From a virus: a stretch of 22,281 nucleotides of DNA. The notes under the pieces are model-generated. The model had not been told where the DNA came from. It was given only the letters and a program-made list of their open reading frames with translations, and did no database searches. Positions 6,463 to 12,452 of this stretch are shown one piece after another. The translations under genes and the position numbers were made by a program. The stretch's first letter is position 1. Each line of letters opens with the position of its first letter. The stretch lies in IMG/VR virus record IMGVR_UViG_3300030380_004261, positions 1-22,281 of that record; one strand, 5' to 3'.

Positions 6463-7401
6463 ATGGTTAAAAGACAGAAAAAAGATGTACACCAAGTAAT
6501 TACTAATCAAGTATTGGCAGCTATTGACTACGCCAAGGCTAACAATAAGAAGTTGAACTGGACTAAATCTTGGAAGTCAGGCAAAGCAATATCTAGACCT
6601 TTGCGATCAGTTCCATTTGGTACGCCTTACAAGGGTATCAATGCCTTGCTGCTTCTTATGTCATCAAGTATGAATGGTTTTGACTCCCCTTACTTCATGA
6701 CGTTTAAACAGGCTCAGGAATTAGGTGGCAAGGTTATTAAAGGTTCTAAAGGAACTATGGTTGTCTTCTATAAGCAGCTCACAAGAGAAGAAAAGACAAC
6801 CGACTCTAATGGTGTTGAAACTGTACAAGAAGTTGGCATTCCTATGCTTAGAACTTTTACAGTGTTTAATGCTTGCCAAGTTGAAGGCTTACCAGAAAAG
6901 TTTTTTCCAAGTAAGCAAGATGAAAAAGAACTAGAGCAAAATCAAGATAGCAAGATTGATTATATTGAAGAGTTCTTTAGCAACCAAGGTGCGAAGGAAT
7001 TTGAGAGTAATGGTGGCGCATTCTATAGACCTTCCGATGACTCAATACATATGCCTAAGTTCTCAAGGTTCTCAAGTTCTTCAGCAGCGTATTCAGTCAG
7101 GTCGCATGAATACTTACACTGGACAGGCTCAGATCATAGGCTCAAGCGCGGTTTAAGCGCATATGATAGACCTTCCTATGCTTTTGAAGAGTTAGTAGCC
7201 GAACTTGGTGCAGCCTTCTTGCTGTCCGATTTTGGACTACTACAAGAGCCAAGTGAAGACACTATCGCTTATCTTGATAGTTGGTCGAAGTGCCTGAAGG
7301 AAAACAAGAAAGCCATATTCAAGGCTTGCACCTTAGCAAGTCAAGGTGTGGACTTCATGCACGATCTAAACGAAAAGGCAAATACTAACAAGGCAGCTTA
7401 A
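6463..7401 (+). CDS. ArdC-like antirestriction protein (ssDNA-binding plus zincin)
   Basis: 312 residues with the two-part ArdC layout. The N-terminal about 145 residues resemble the DUF1738 ssDNA-binding domain (LNWTKSW, GTPYKGINALLL, YFMTFKQAQELGGKVIKGSKG, FNACQVEGLP). The C-terminus is a zinc metalloprotease-like domain with HEYLH at 215-219 and a downstream EELVAELGAAFL helix supplying the third ligand. ArdC of plasmids protects incoming DNA from restriction; here it probably counters host defence early in infection. RBS AAGGAAAAC. Its stop codon lies inside hairpin copy 2. Confidence 0.9.
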   Translation: MVKRQKKDVHQVITNQVLAAIDYAKANNKKLNWTKSWKSGKAISRPLRSVPFGTPYKGINALLLLMSSSMNGFDSPYFMTFKQAQELGGKVIKGSKGTMVVFYKQLTREEKTTDSNGVETVQEVGIPMLRTFTVFNACQVEGLPEKFFPSKQDEKELEQNQDSKIDYIEEFFSNQGAKEFESNGGAFYRPSDDSIHMPKFSRFSSSSAAYSVRSHEYLHWTGSDHRLKRGLSAYDRPSYAFEELVAELGAAFLLSDFGLLQEPSEDTIAYLDSWSKCLKENKKAIFKACTLASQGVDFMHDLNEKANTNKAA

Positions 7402-7411
7402 CGGCTGCCTT
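7390..7411 (+). repeat. Intergenic hairpin family, copy 2
   Basis: Perfect 8-bp stem AAGGCAGC/GCTGCCTT with loop ttaacg. It includes the ardC stop codon (7399-7401) in its loop and ends about 12 nt before the next RBS. Confidence 0.65.
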
Positions 7412-7433
7412 ACAACCAAGAAAGGAAAATGAA

Positions 7434-7652
7434 ATGACTAAACTAGAATTTACAGCAAGGTTGTTAATGATACTTATGGGTGTTGTTAGCTTAATGATTG
7501 TGTTTGTTATGGCAGACTCAATGGATAGCACAGCAATGGAAGGACTTTTCACACTTGATAGATTAAAGGACTCAGTGTGTGCAGTTATGGGAATAATATT
7601 TTTTATTAACTCAGGCTTCTTCTTTTTACTAGCCATTCCAAAAACTAATTAA
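7434..7652 (+). CDS. Two-TM small membrane protein, holin-like in shape
   Basis: 72 residues with two hydrophobic segments, about 9-28 (LLMILMGVVSLMIVFVMA) and 47-68 (CAVMGIIFFINSGFFFLLAI), joined by a short polar, acidic loop. The topology resembles class II holins, but it lies far from the lysin, so another membrane role (superinfection exclusion, envelope modification) is equally possible. RBS AAAGGAAAA. The opposite-strand ORF is a shadow. Confidence 0.72.
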   Translation: MTKLEFTARLLMILMGVVSLMIVFVMADSMDSTAMEGLFTLDRLKDSVCAVMGIIFFINSGFFFLLAIPKTN

Positions 7653-7668
7653 GAAAGGAAAACGAACA

Positions 7669-7872
7669 ATGGAAAAATCAAGATTTGTTAAACTAAATCA
7701 AGCAATAAAAAGAGATTTCGAAACTCTGAGAGAAGCTACTGTATCAAGTATAAGAAAAGAACTTTATCTACATGGAAAATATTATGGGTTTCGTGGCATA
7801 TCTGACGAGCAGCTTTACTCACTCACGACACTATTGCGTAAAACATTTAGAGAAGAACAAGCAAAACTTTAA
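7669..7872 (+). CDS. Hypothetical protein (paralogue of 5049-5270)
   Basis: 67 residues, basic and helical. Shares the F..L..I..D / TV.S.R..L / YGF / ISD pattern with the product of 5049-5270, but is not identical at DNA level. RBS GAAAGGAAAA 7 nt before the start. Function unknown. Confidence 0.72.
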   Translation: MEKSRFVKLNQAIKRDFETLREATVSSIRKELYLHGKYYGFRGISDEQLYSLTTLLRKTFREEQAKL

Positions 7873-7895
7873 TCAATAAAAGAAAGGAAAATCAA

Positions 7896-8063
7896 ATGAA
7901 ATGGAAATATGTAGTTTGGGTTGGTGGTTGTGATGATTATTACACCACCTACGAAAAAGCAAAAGAGCATTATGACGAGTGGATAGCTCAAGGTTATGAT
8001 GACGTTATTTTAGAAAAAATAGATGCTGATCTATCAGTGAATAATAAAACAGAAGGAAAATAA
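7896..8063 (+). CDS. Small hypothetical protein (WVGG-DDYY type)
   Basis: 55 residues. The core WKYVVWVGGCDDYYTTYEKA followed by YDEWIAQGYDDVILE resembles a small phage family I have seen without a function: a beta strand, a DYY turn, a helix and a last strand. It has the perfect shared leader AAGGAAAATCAAATG. The next gene's RBS lies inside its 3' end. Confidence 0.68.
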   Translation: MKWKYVVWVGGCDDYYTTYEKAKEHYDEWIAQGYDDVILEKIDADLSVNNKTEGK

Positions 8064-8066
8064 ACA

Positions 8067-8309
8067 ATGGTTAAAAACATATCAAAAACATTTTTTAAAA
8101 TAGGTGATAGCTACGAAGATTGTAAACAATGTGGCGAGGTTACTTATACAAGTATTGAATATGTAGCCAACTCAAAAGTTGAGTGTATGAGCTATGTTTA
8201 CGATAGAGAGTGCTTTGACTGTGGAGAGCTTGCGTACCCTGAAACTGGTTTCTTCTTTAGAGATGAGTTGTACTGTAGTGATTGTTGTCCTGAAGAGTAT
8301 GGAGAATAA
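8067..8309 (+). CDS. Putative zinc-binding protein with three CxxC pairs
   Basis: 80 residues. CKQC (19-22), CFDC (49-52) and CSDC (70-73), plus Cys40 and Cys74, make eight cysteines, enough for two zinc sites of a rubredoxin- or zinc-ribbon-like fold. Possible nucleic-acid or protein adaptor; the partner is unknown. RBS AAGGAAAATAAACA. It precedes two other small genes, the second of which also has a CxxC. Confidence 0.75.
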   Translation: MVKNISKTFFKIGDSYEDCKQCGEVTYTSIEYVANSKVECMSYVYDRECFDCGELAYPETGFFFRDELYCSDCCPEEYGE

Positions 8310-8313
8310 TCAA

Positions 8314-8442
8314 ATGAATAGAGAAGAATTTTGGGAGTGGCTTGCCACTTGTCCGACTCATAAGTATGAGGCAACTGATGAGTTTGGTTATGTAACTGTA
8401 ACTTTTAAAGTGCAAGAGGAGAGTGAAGATGAAAAAACATAA
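8314..8442 (+). CDS. Small hypothetical protein (FWEWL-CP family)
   Basis: 42 residues. Start set at the ATG at 8314 because GGAG lies 8-12 nt before it; the longer frame back to 8194 only overlaps the zinc protein. The pattern FWEWLATCPTHK, then GYVTVTFKV, resembles part of the product of 10605-10841. It overlaps the next gene by 14 nt. Function unknown. Confidence 0.62.
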   Translation: MNREEFWEWLATCPTHKYEATDEFGYVTVTFKVQEESEDEKT

Positions 8443-8602
8443 CTGTTTAGATCACCTTGAATGGTTTGAAGAAGAGGTTCCAGATAGTGACAACGATATG
8501 TATCTTATCTCTGGATATGTATGTGAAGTTTGTGGAGAATATCCTGACACACATGAGATCAAAAAACATTTTAACAAACAAGTGAAAAATCAACAATGTT
8601 GA
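8429..8602 (+). CDS. Small CxxC hypothetical protein
   Basis: 57 residues. Contains VCEVCG (Cys32, Cys35) between an acidic N-terminal half and a His/Lys-rich tail; additional Cys6, His5, His9 and His42 could complete a metal site. RBS GAGGAG. The stop codon overlaps the -35 hexamer of the promoter at 8599. Last gene of the first accessory sub-operon. Confidence 0.6.
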   Translation: MKKHNCLDHLEWFEEEVPDSDNDMYLISGYVCEVCGEYPDTHEIKKHFNKQVKNQQC

Positions 8603-8626
8603 CATTTGTTCGTTAATCACTATAAT
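8599..8626 (+). promoter_or_regulatory. Consensus sigma70 promoter
   Basis: TTGACA (8599-8604), a 16-bp spacer and TATAAT (8621-8626): both hexamers are perfect consensus. The predicted start is near 8633, on top of TGTTGAACA (8630-8638), a likely operator. It drives the second accessory sub-operon. Confidence 0.75.
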
Positions 8627-8632
8627 AAATGT

Positions 8633-8777
8633 TGAACATAGTTTAACGACTCGTGTTCGTTTGCTTTTTGAAATCGCTATAAATTAGTCGTAGTCATTCA
8701 AGACGATGATCGACATTCACAATTAACAAGAAGGCAGCAATGGTTGTTGCCTTCCTATAACATTGAAGGAAAATCAA
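8633..8777 (+). other. Untranslated leader with hairpin copy 3
   Basis: About 145 nt between the promoter and the next start, with no ORF. It contains the third copy of the intergenic hairpin near its 3' end and a conserved RBS just before 8778. Confidence 0.5.
8730..8754 (+). repeat. Intergenic hairpin family, copy 3
   Basis: GAAGGCAGCAA/TTGTTGCCTTC, an 11-bp stem with one G-T wobble and a 3-nt loop (tgg). It shares the AAGGCAGC arm with copies 1 and 2; the changes on the other arm keep the pairing, which suggests selection on RNA structure. Confidence 0.6.
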
Positions 8778-9050
8778 ATGAGAAAACACAAAATAAAAAC
8801 ACCAAGAAAACAAGGCAGACCTATGGGTAAGAAATGGGATAAAGCCAAGCTATTCCTTATGAGATACTGTCCAGATACTTTGGGAGGTGACTACAGAAGT
8901 ATATGGGTAATCGTAGGACATAAGTGGGTATACTGTTCCACCAAGCAGCTATGCAAGTCTGGTGGCAATGCTAAGGCTACTCTATCTCGACAAGCATGGG
9001 ATAAACTTGTTTCATCGAAAGGTAACAAAGATATAAGGATTTTAGCATGA
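8778..9050 (+). CDS. Hypothetical basic protein
   Basis: 90 residues. The ATG at 8778 has the exact shared leader; an in-frame TTG 15 nt earlier is not needed. The N-terminus is strongly basic (KHKIKTPRKQGRPMGKKW), reminiscent of DNA- or RNA-binding tails, followed by a beta-rich half (SIWVIVGHKWVYCSTKQLC). Not recognised. ATGA-type overlap with the DUF7694-like gene. Confidence 0.72.
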   Translation: MRKHKIKTPRKQGRPMGKKWDKAKLFLMRYCPDTLGGDYRSIWVIVGHKWVYCSTKQLCKSGGNAKATLSRQAWDKLVSSKGNKDIRILA

Positions 9051-9592
9051 AAGGTGGTAACTTCGAATGCTTAGGCAATGTTAAGCTACCTGATGACTTT
9101 GCAGCCAACAGAGTCGAAACCTTAGTCAAGATGTTTCAAGACCAAGGCGAAACTATATCTGATGAAAGACGAGAAATACTTTACAAAGACTCTTTGAGAG
9201 TGGCACATATTGAAGAACAAGCTGAGATATGGAAAAACAGTTTGTTCACTGTGCTGCTTTACAAGGGTAAGTATGCAGATGAAATGGTACACCACCCTGA
9301 TATCCAAGGTAAGTGTGCATGGTTATCTATCAAAAGAAACGACAAGAGCGACAGAATCTTCTGGCATGAAAAGATGAAGATGGTTCAGTTACTTCTTGGC
9401 AGAGATTGGTTGGGGATAGAAATCTATCCACCTTACAAATTCACTGTTGATACAGCTAACCAATATCATATCATTTGTATACCACCTGATTATGTTGATG
9501 GCTTTCCTTTTGGTTGGAAGCATAGAGAGATCAACGACATTGACAGTATAGGTGGCTTTGGAAAGTTAGGTCAGAAGTATAGAGGTAACTAA
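9047..9592 (+). CDS. DUF7694-like conserved phage protein
   Basis: 181 residues. The C-terminal half contains CAWLSIKRNDKSDRIFWHEK, LLGRDWLGIEIYPPYK, then DTANQYHIICIPP and FPFGWKHRE, the order I associate with the DUF7694 family common in phages and prophages, function unknown. The N-terminal 80 residues are helical and charged. Overlaps the previous gene by 4 nt and the next by 1 nt (TAATG). Confidence 0.75.
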   Translation: MKGGNFECLGNVKLPDDFAANRVETLVKMFQDQGETISDERREILYKDSLRVAHIEEQAEIWKNSLFTVLLYKGKYADEMVHHPDIQGKCAWLSIKRNDKSDRIFWHEKMKMVQLLLGRDWLGIEIYPPYKFTVDTANQYHIICIPPDYVDGFPFGWKHREINDIDSIGGFGKLGQKYRGN

Positions 9593-9732
9593 TGAGTAAA
9601 CAGATGGAGTTCATATTTCCTGAAGAGTTTGATACTCTTGGGTTAGATCAAGAAAACTATCTGTTATATTTATGGCTGCTCTTAGATGAAGAAGAAACCA
9701 CTGACAACCAAAGTGATCAACCAAAAACCTGA
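9592..9732 (+). CDS. Very small acidic hypothetical protein
   Basis: 46 residues. Starts on the stop codon of the DUF7694-like gene. Acidic, with a leucine-rich helix (YLLYLWLLLDEEE). Its 3' end and stop fall in an RNA hairpin region (9694-9753). Overlap and codon continuity support translation; nothing indicates function. Confidence 0.5.
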   Translation: MSKQMEFIFPEEFDTLGLDQENYLLYLWLLLDEEETTDNQSDQPKT

Positions 9733-9753
9733 TAACAGGTTGAAGGTGGTTTC
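9694..9753 (+). other. Nested RNA hairpin
   Basis: Outer arms GAAACCAC (9694-9701) and GTGGTTTC (9746-9753) pair perfectly. Inside lies AACCTG-ataa-CAGGTT (9726-9741). No U-tract follows, so it is more like a processing or stability element than a terminator. The 92-nt gap to 9825 otherwise holds only the next RBS. Confidence 0.4.
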
Positions 9754-9824
9754 TAATCAAAAGCTACATAGAGAGTGGCTTATAAAACAAATCAATAAAG
9801 AGCTAAAACAGAAGGAAAACAAGA

Positions 9825-9974
9825 ATGGAAAAACTTGAAATAGTTAAGTGTGAAAATGGAGTAGGTGTTTGGGAAGTTGTTTCAGATAGTGGCTGCTGTG
9901 AAGTATTCGACACTCGTGCTGAAGCTGAGGAAAGATTAAAAGAACTAAAAGAAAAGGAAAATCAAAATGGTTAA
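9825..9974 (+). CDS. Small hypothetical protein
   Basis: 49 residues: a beta-like start (LEIVKCENGVGVWEVVSD), a CC pair, then a helix rich in Glu and Lys (EAEERLKELKEKE). RBS GAAGGAAAAC. It overlaps the next gene by 8 nt, and its 3' end supplies that gene's RBS. Not recognised. Confidence 0.6.
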   Translation: MEKLEIVKCENGVGVWEVVSDSGCCEVFDTRAEAEERLKELKEKENQNG

Positions 9975-10176
9975 AGTTAATATTAATGAAAATGATTTAT
10001 CAAGTGCATTATGCGATATCCAAGACATTAGAAAAATGTCTGAGCTTATCTTTGTCAAAGATGAGTCAGGTAAGGAATGCCAATACAAAGACTTGCCAAA
10101 GGACAACGAAGGCAGCGATATAACTATTGGCGATTGCATAGATGACTTAATAACTTTTTTACAAGGATTAGAATAA
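9967..10176 (+). CDS. Hypothetical protein, first of tandem paralogues
   Basis: 69 residues, acidic. It ends ITIGDCIDDLITFLQGLE, closely matching TSVGESIDNVINFLEGLE in the next gene, and both have a helix then KDLP/KHLP in the middle. This marks a tandem gene duplication. Perfect shared leader. The stop overlaps the next start (TAATG). Function unknown. Confidence 0.75.
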   Translation: MVKVNINENDLSSALCDIQDIRKMSELIFVKDESGKECQYKDLPKDNEGSDITIGDCIDDLITFLQGLE

Positions 10177-10400
10177 TGGAAAAAACATTATCAAAAGATG
10201 CTGCGCTATCCACTATGAAGGATTTAAGAAGGATAGCTGACGCTGTTAAAGTGCAGATATCAGGTGACATGGTAAATGTAAAACTTAAACACTTGCCTAG
10301 CTGCGTAGATGAGGAGTTTCAGATAACCTACAAAAGAGGATACACAAGCGTGGGTGAATCTATCGATAACGTAATTAATTTTTTGGAGGGATTGGAGTAA
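10176..10400 (+). CDS. Hypothetical protein, second of tandem paralogues
   Basis: 74 residues, paralogue of the previous gene, with the same C-terminal G..ID..I.FL.GLE signature and an extra few residues between the KHLP segment and the tail. TAATG overlaps on both sides point to one coupled translation unit of three genes, perhaps a hetero-oligomer made in equal amounts. Confidence 0.75.
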   Translation: MEKTLSKDAALSTMKDLRRIADAVKVQISGDMVNVKLKHLPSCVDEEFQITYKRGYTSVGESIDNVINFLEGLE

Positions 10401-10618
10401 TGCCAAATTCAAAACAACTGTCTTTAATTTTAAATAAAGTCGAGAGATATATAAAAGAACAAATCAAAAAGGAATCTATGCCTAGACTTGGAGTTAACGA
10501 TGACTCCAGTATTCTTGACGCTCAAAAAGATGGCGAGATTATTGGTAGAGCAAATCTTTCCGAAGAGTTACTAGATATGATTTCTGATTTAAGAAAGGAA
10601 TACGATGAAAAATATTAA
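10400..10618 (+). CDS. Hypothetical charged helical protein
   Basis: 72 residues, rich in Lys and Glu, mostly helical (LSLILNKVERYIKEQIKKE and LSEELLDMISDLRKEYDEKY). Coupled to the upstream paralogue pair by TAATG and overlapping the next gene by 14 nt. Not recognised. Confidence 0.7.
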   Translation: MPNSKQLSLILNKVERYIKEQIKKESMPRLGVNDDSSILDAQKDGEIIGRANLSEELLDMISDLRKEYDEKY

Positions 10619-10841
10619 GAAAGATTTCACAGCCGAAACATTGTTTTGGCTGTGGCATAACAAATGTCCATTAAACAAATGGTCAGTTAAAACAGAAGAT
10701 GTAAACGATGATGGCACAAGGATTGTTCGTGTTGAATACGTTATTCCTAAAACTGAGGACTACGTTAAAGACATAAAGAAACAAGTCGATGACAAACTAC
10801 AAGCTATCATGAAAGGTGGGCATTTTTCTGATGATGGCTGA
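10605..10841 (+). CDS. Hypothetical protein (WLW-CP family)
   Basis: 78 residues. LFWLWHNKCPLNKW and a following strand pair (TRIVRVEYVIP) resemble the shorter product of 8314-8442. C-terminal charged helix. It overlaps the lysin gene by up to 11 nt if the lysin starts at 10831. RBS AAAGGAA inside the preceding gene. Confidence 0.7.
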   Translation: MKNIKKDFTAETLFWLWHNKCPLNKWSVKTEDVNDDGTRIVRVEYVIPKTEDYVKDIKKQVDDKLQAIMKGGHFSDDG

Positions 10842-11247
10842 AGCTCTGATGTGTCTTGCTCTTAACGTATATTTCGAAGCTAGGAGCGAGAACATGGCAT
10901 CACAAATGGCAGTATCGTTAGTTGTGATGAATAGAGTTGAAGACCATAGATTTCCTGACACAGTTTGTGGAGTCGTCAAACAAGGACTTAGATATAAGAA
11001 CGACAAAGTTGTGTTGGGGAAATGCCAGTTCAGTTGGTACTGTGATGGCAAGCCTGATAGACCTAAGAATAAACAGGCATGGTTGAAGGCAAAACAAGTA
11101 GCGTCAATAGTATTAGATGGCAGCATGGTTGATTTCACTGAGGGATCAACACACTACCATGCGTACTATGTCTATCCTTCGTGGCGTAAAACAATAACAA
11201 AAGTGGCAAGGATAGATAGCCACATATTTTATCGATGGGAGCAGTGA
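10831..11247 (+). CDS. SleB-type cell wall hydrolase (endolysin)
   Basis: 138 residues of the Hydrolase_2/SleB family, which cleaves peptidoglycan glycan strands. Recognised by LALNVYFEARSE with the probable catalytic Glu16, AVSLVVMNRV, FPDTVCGVV, CQFSWYCDG, AWLKAKQVA, THYHAYYVYPSW and the end RIDSHIFYRW. It lacks a signal peptide, so it needs a holin. Start set at the ATG at 10831 (ATG 10834 is equally possible), with AAAGGTGG upstream; the GTG at 10816 would add VGIFL-type residues and overlap that RBS. A one-TM gene follows immediately. Confidence 0.9.
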   Translation: MMAEALMCLALNVYFEARSENMASQMAVSLVVMNRVEDHRFPDTVCGVVKQGLRYKNDKVVLGKCQFSWYCDGKPDRPKNKQAWLKAKQVASIVLDGSMVDFTEGSTHYHAYYVYPSWRKTITKVARIDSHIFYRWEQ

Positions 11248-11248
11248 T

Positions 11249-11401
11249 ATGTATAGTGAGTGGATAGATTTTGGGTTTACCTTATGGATTGTACTAATGT
11301 TTTTCGTAGGGCTGCCTATCATAATAGAGTGGCTTTGGCTGTTCTATAAAACAATAATAGGAAAGGAAAATCATGAACGAAATACAAGAGAAAATAGATG
11401 A
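11249..11401 (+). CDS. One-TM small protein directly after lysin, holin candidate
   Basis: 50 residues, starting 1 nt after the lysin stop, with GGGAG 8 nt upstream. Residues 10-33 form a single hydrophobic segment (FTLWIVLMFFVGLPIIIEWLWLF), followed by a charged tail (YKTIIGKENHERNTRENR). Position and topology fit a small holin or pinholin that releases or triggers the lysin. It overlaps the next gene by 29 nt; the tail partly reads through that gene's RBS. No sequence family recognised. Confidence 0.65.
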   Translation: MYSEWIDFGFTLWIVLMFFVGLPIIIEWLWLFYKTIIGKENHERNTRENR

Positions 11402-11651
11402 TCTAAATGTCTTGTTAAAACAAATTAATAACAAGGAGAGAGATTATCTTAAGCGATGGAGCGATGTTGATGAAGCAGCTACTATCATTCAGGGTCTTAT
11501 ATCAATGATTAAGCTAGATGTACTAGAGCTAGTTGTGAAGTATAGATTTGATATGAAGAACCTAGACTTAGCTATGGAAGAGCATCACTTATCATCAAGT
11601 AAAAATGTGAACTATATCTTTAACCCAAATATAACAAAAGAAGGAAAGTAA
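11373..11651 (+). CDS. Hypothetical helical protein
   Basis: 92 residues. The N-terminal half is coiled-coil-like (EIQEKIDDLNVLLKQINNKE), followed by a helical region (AATIIQGLISMIKLDVLEL). RBS AAAGGAAAA close to the ATG. Not recognised. Confidence 0.72.
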   Translation: MNEIQEKIDDLNVLLKQINNKERDYLKRWSDVDEAATIIQGLISMIKLDVLELVVKYRFDMKNLDLAMEEHHLSSSKNVNYIFNPNITKEGK

Positions 11652-11654
11652 ATT

Positions 11655-12032
11655 ATGATTATAGATTTTAAAAACCACAAGCCTGCAGTTGTAACACTTA
11701 CAAAAACAATGTTGGACAAGGCTATCATTGACGCAAACACAAGTATCAGAGAGTTTTCTAAACTTGTTGGTGTAGATTTTAACGAGATGAAGTCAGGCGA
11801 TAAGGCACAGATATGTGCTGAGTTTCTTGATGGCACTAAGACACTTCTAAGTTTCTATCGAACACGAAGCGATAGAGGTGATAGACGTTTCTCTATCAAG
11901 GGAATCAAGTCACAAGCAGCCATTGATGACACTATAGCTATAACCTTTAAACATAAGGATAATGGTGACATGGTGTTGGTTGTTAACGTGACTAAAAATC
12001 AAGAATATAAACATCTATTAGAAGGGAAATAA
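11655..12032 (+). CDS. Hypothetical alpha/beta protein
   Basis: 125 residues. N-terminal helical region (TKTMLDKAIIDANTSIREFSKL), then a strand-rich domain (AQICAEFLDGTKTLLSFY, RGDRRFSIKGIK, TIAITFKHKDN, MVLVVNV). Not assigned to a family. RBS GAAGGAAAG. One nt separates it from the next gene. Confidence 0.75.
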   Translation: MIIDFKNHKPAVVTLTKTMLDKAIIDANTSIREFSKLVGVDFNEMKSGDKAQICAEFLDGTKTLLSFYRTRSDRGDRRFSIKGIKSQAAIDDTIAITFKHKDNGDMVLVVNVTKNQEYKHLLEGK

Positions 12033-12033
12033 T

Positions 12034-12354
12034 ATGAAAGTAGATAGCAGCGTAGAGCATATTAAGTTTTTACTGGATAACATGGAGCTAGATGAAACCT
12101 ATATGGAAGACCCTAGACACTATGTGCCAGTATTTGAAAAGATAGTCATTGGTCTTAAACCAATAATTAAGAGCAAAGATGTTAACCCACAGGACTTTGC
12201 TGTGGCTCTAGCCTTGTATTCTATTGAAATGATGTTCATGTATGCACCACAAAAGAACATAGCCTTGTATACCTTATTGGATATGCTCAAGGCTAAGTTG
12301 GATATGGTGCGTATCGAACAAGGCACAGAGAAAGACATTGATGGCGAAGCCTAA
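12034..12354 (+). CDS. Hypothetical helical protein
   Basis: 106 residues, predominantly helical (HIKFLLDNMELDETYM, FEKIVIGLKPIIK, FAVALALYSIEMMF, YTLLDMLKAKLDMV). Not recognised. RBS GAAGGGAAAT. Last gene before the hairpin and terminator at 12368-12442, so it probably ends the sub-operon. Confidence 0.74.
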   Translation: MKVDSSVEHIKFLLDNMELDETYMEDPRHYVPVFEKIVIGLKPIIKSKDVNPQDFAVALALYSIEMMFMYAPQKNIALYTLLDMLKAKLDMVRIEQGTEKDIDGEA

Positions 12355-12367
12355 AGATGTTACTTGT

Positions 12368-12406
12368 GGGAAATCAAATCATGATTACTTCATAGTTTGA
12401 TTTTCC
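12368..12406 (+). other. Hairpin containing a sequence complementary to the shared gene leader
   Basis: GGGAAATCAAA (12368-12378) pairs with TTTGATTTTCC (12396-12406), 11 bp with one wobble. The 3' arm plus TT is the exact reverse complement of AAGGAAAATCAAA, the leader of five genes in this window. A strong terminator follows. It could be an mRNA 3' structure or a small antisense RNA. Confidence 0.45.
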
Positions 12407-12414
12407 TTCAACTT

Positions 12415-12442
12415 GAGGTGGGGAAACTCACCTCTCTTTTTT
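12415..12442 (+). terminator. Rho-independent terminator
   Basis: 8-bp GC-rich stem (GAGGTGGG with CTCACCTC, one wobble) closed by a GAAA tetraloop, then TC and six T. A textbook terminator for the rightward operon ending at 12354; the next gene, at 12453, would then depend on readthrough or its own promoter. Confidence 0.85.
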
Positions 12443-12452
12443 AGGAATAATC

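Noticed and set aside
8194-8313. Upstream extension of the small gene at 8314
   Set aside because: It overlaps most of the zinc-protein gene in another frame; the ATG at 8314 has its own GGAG.
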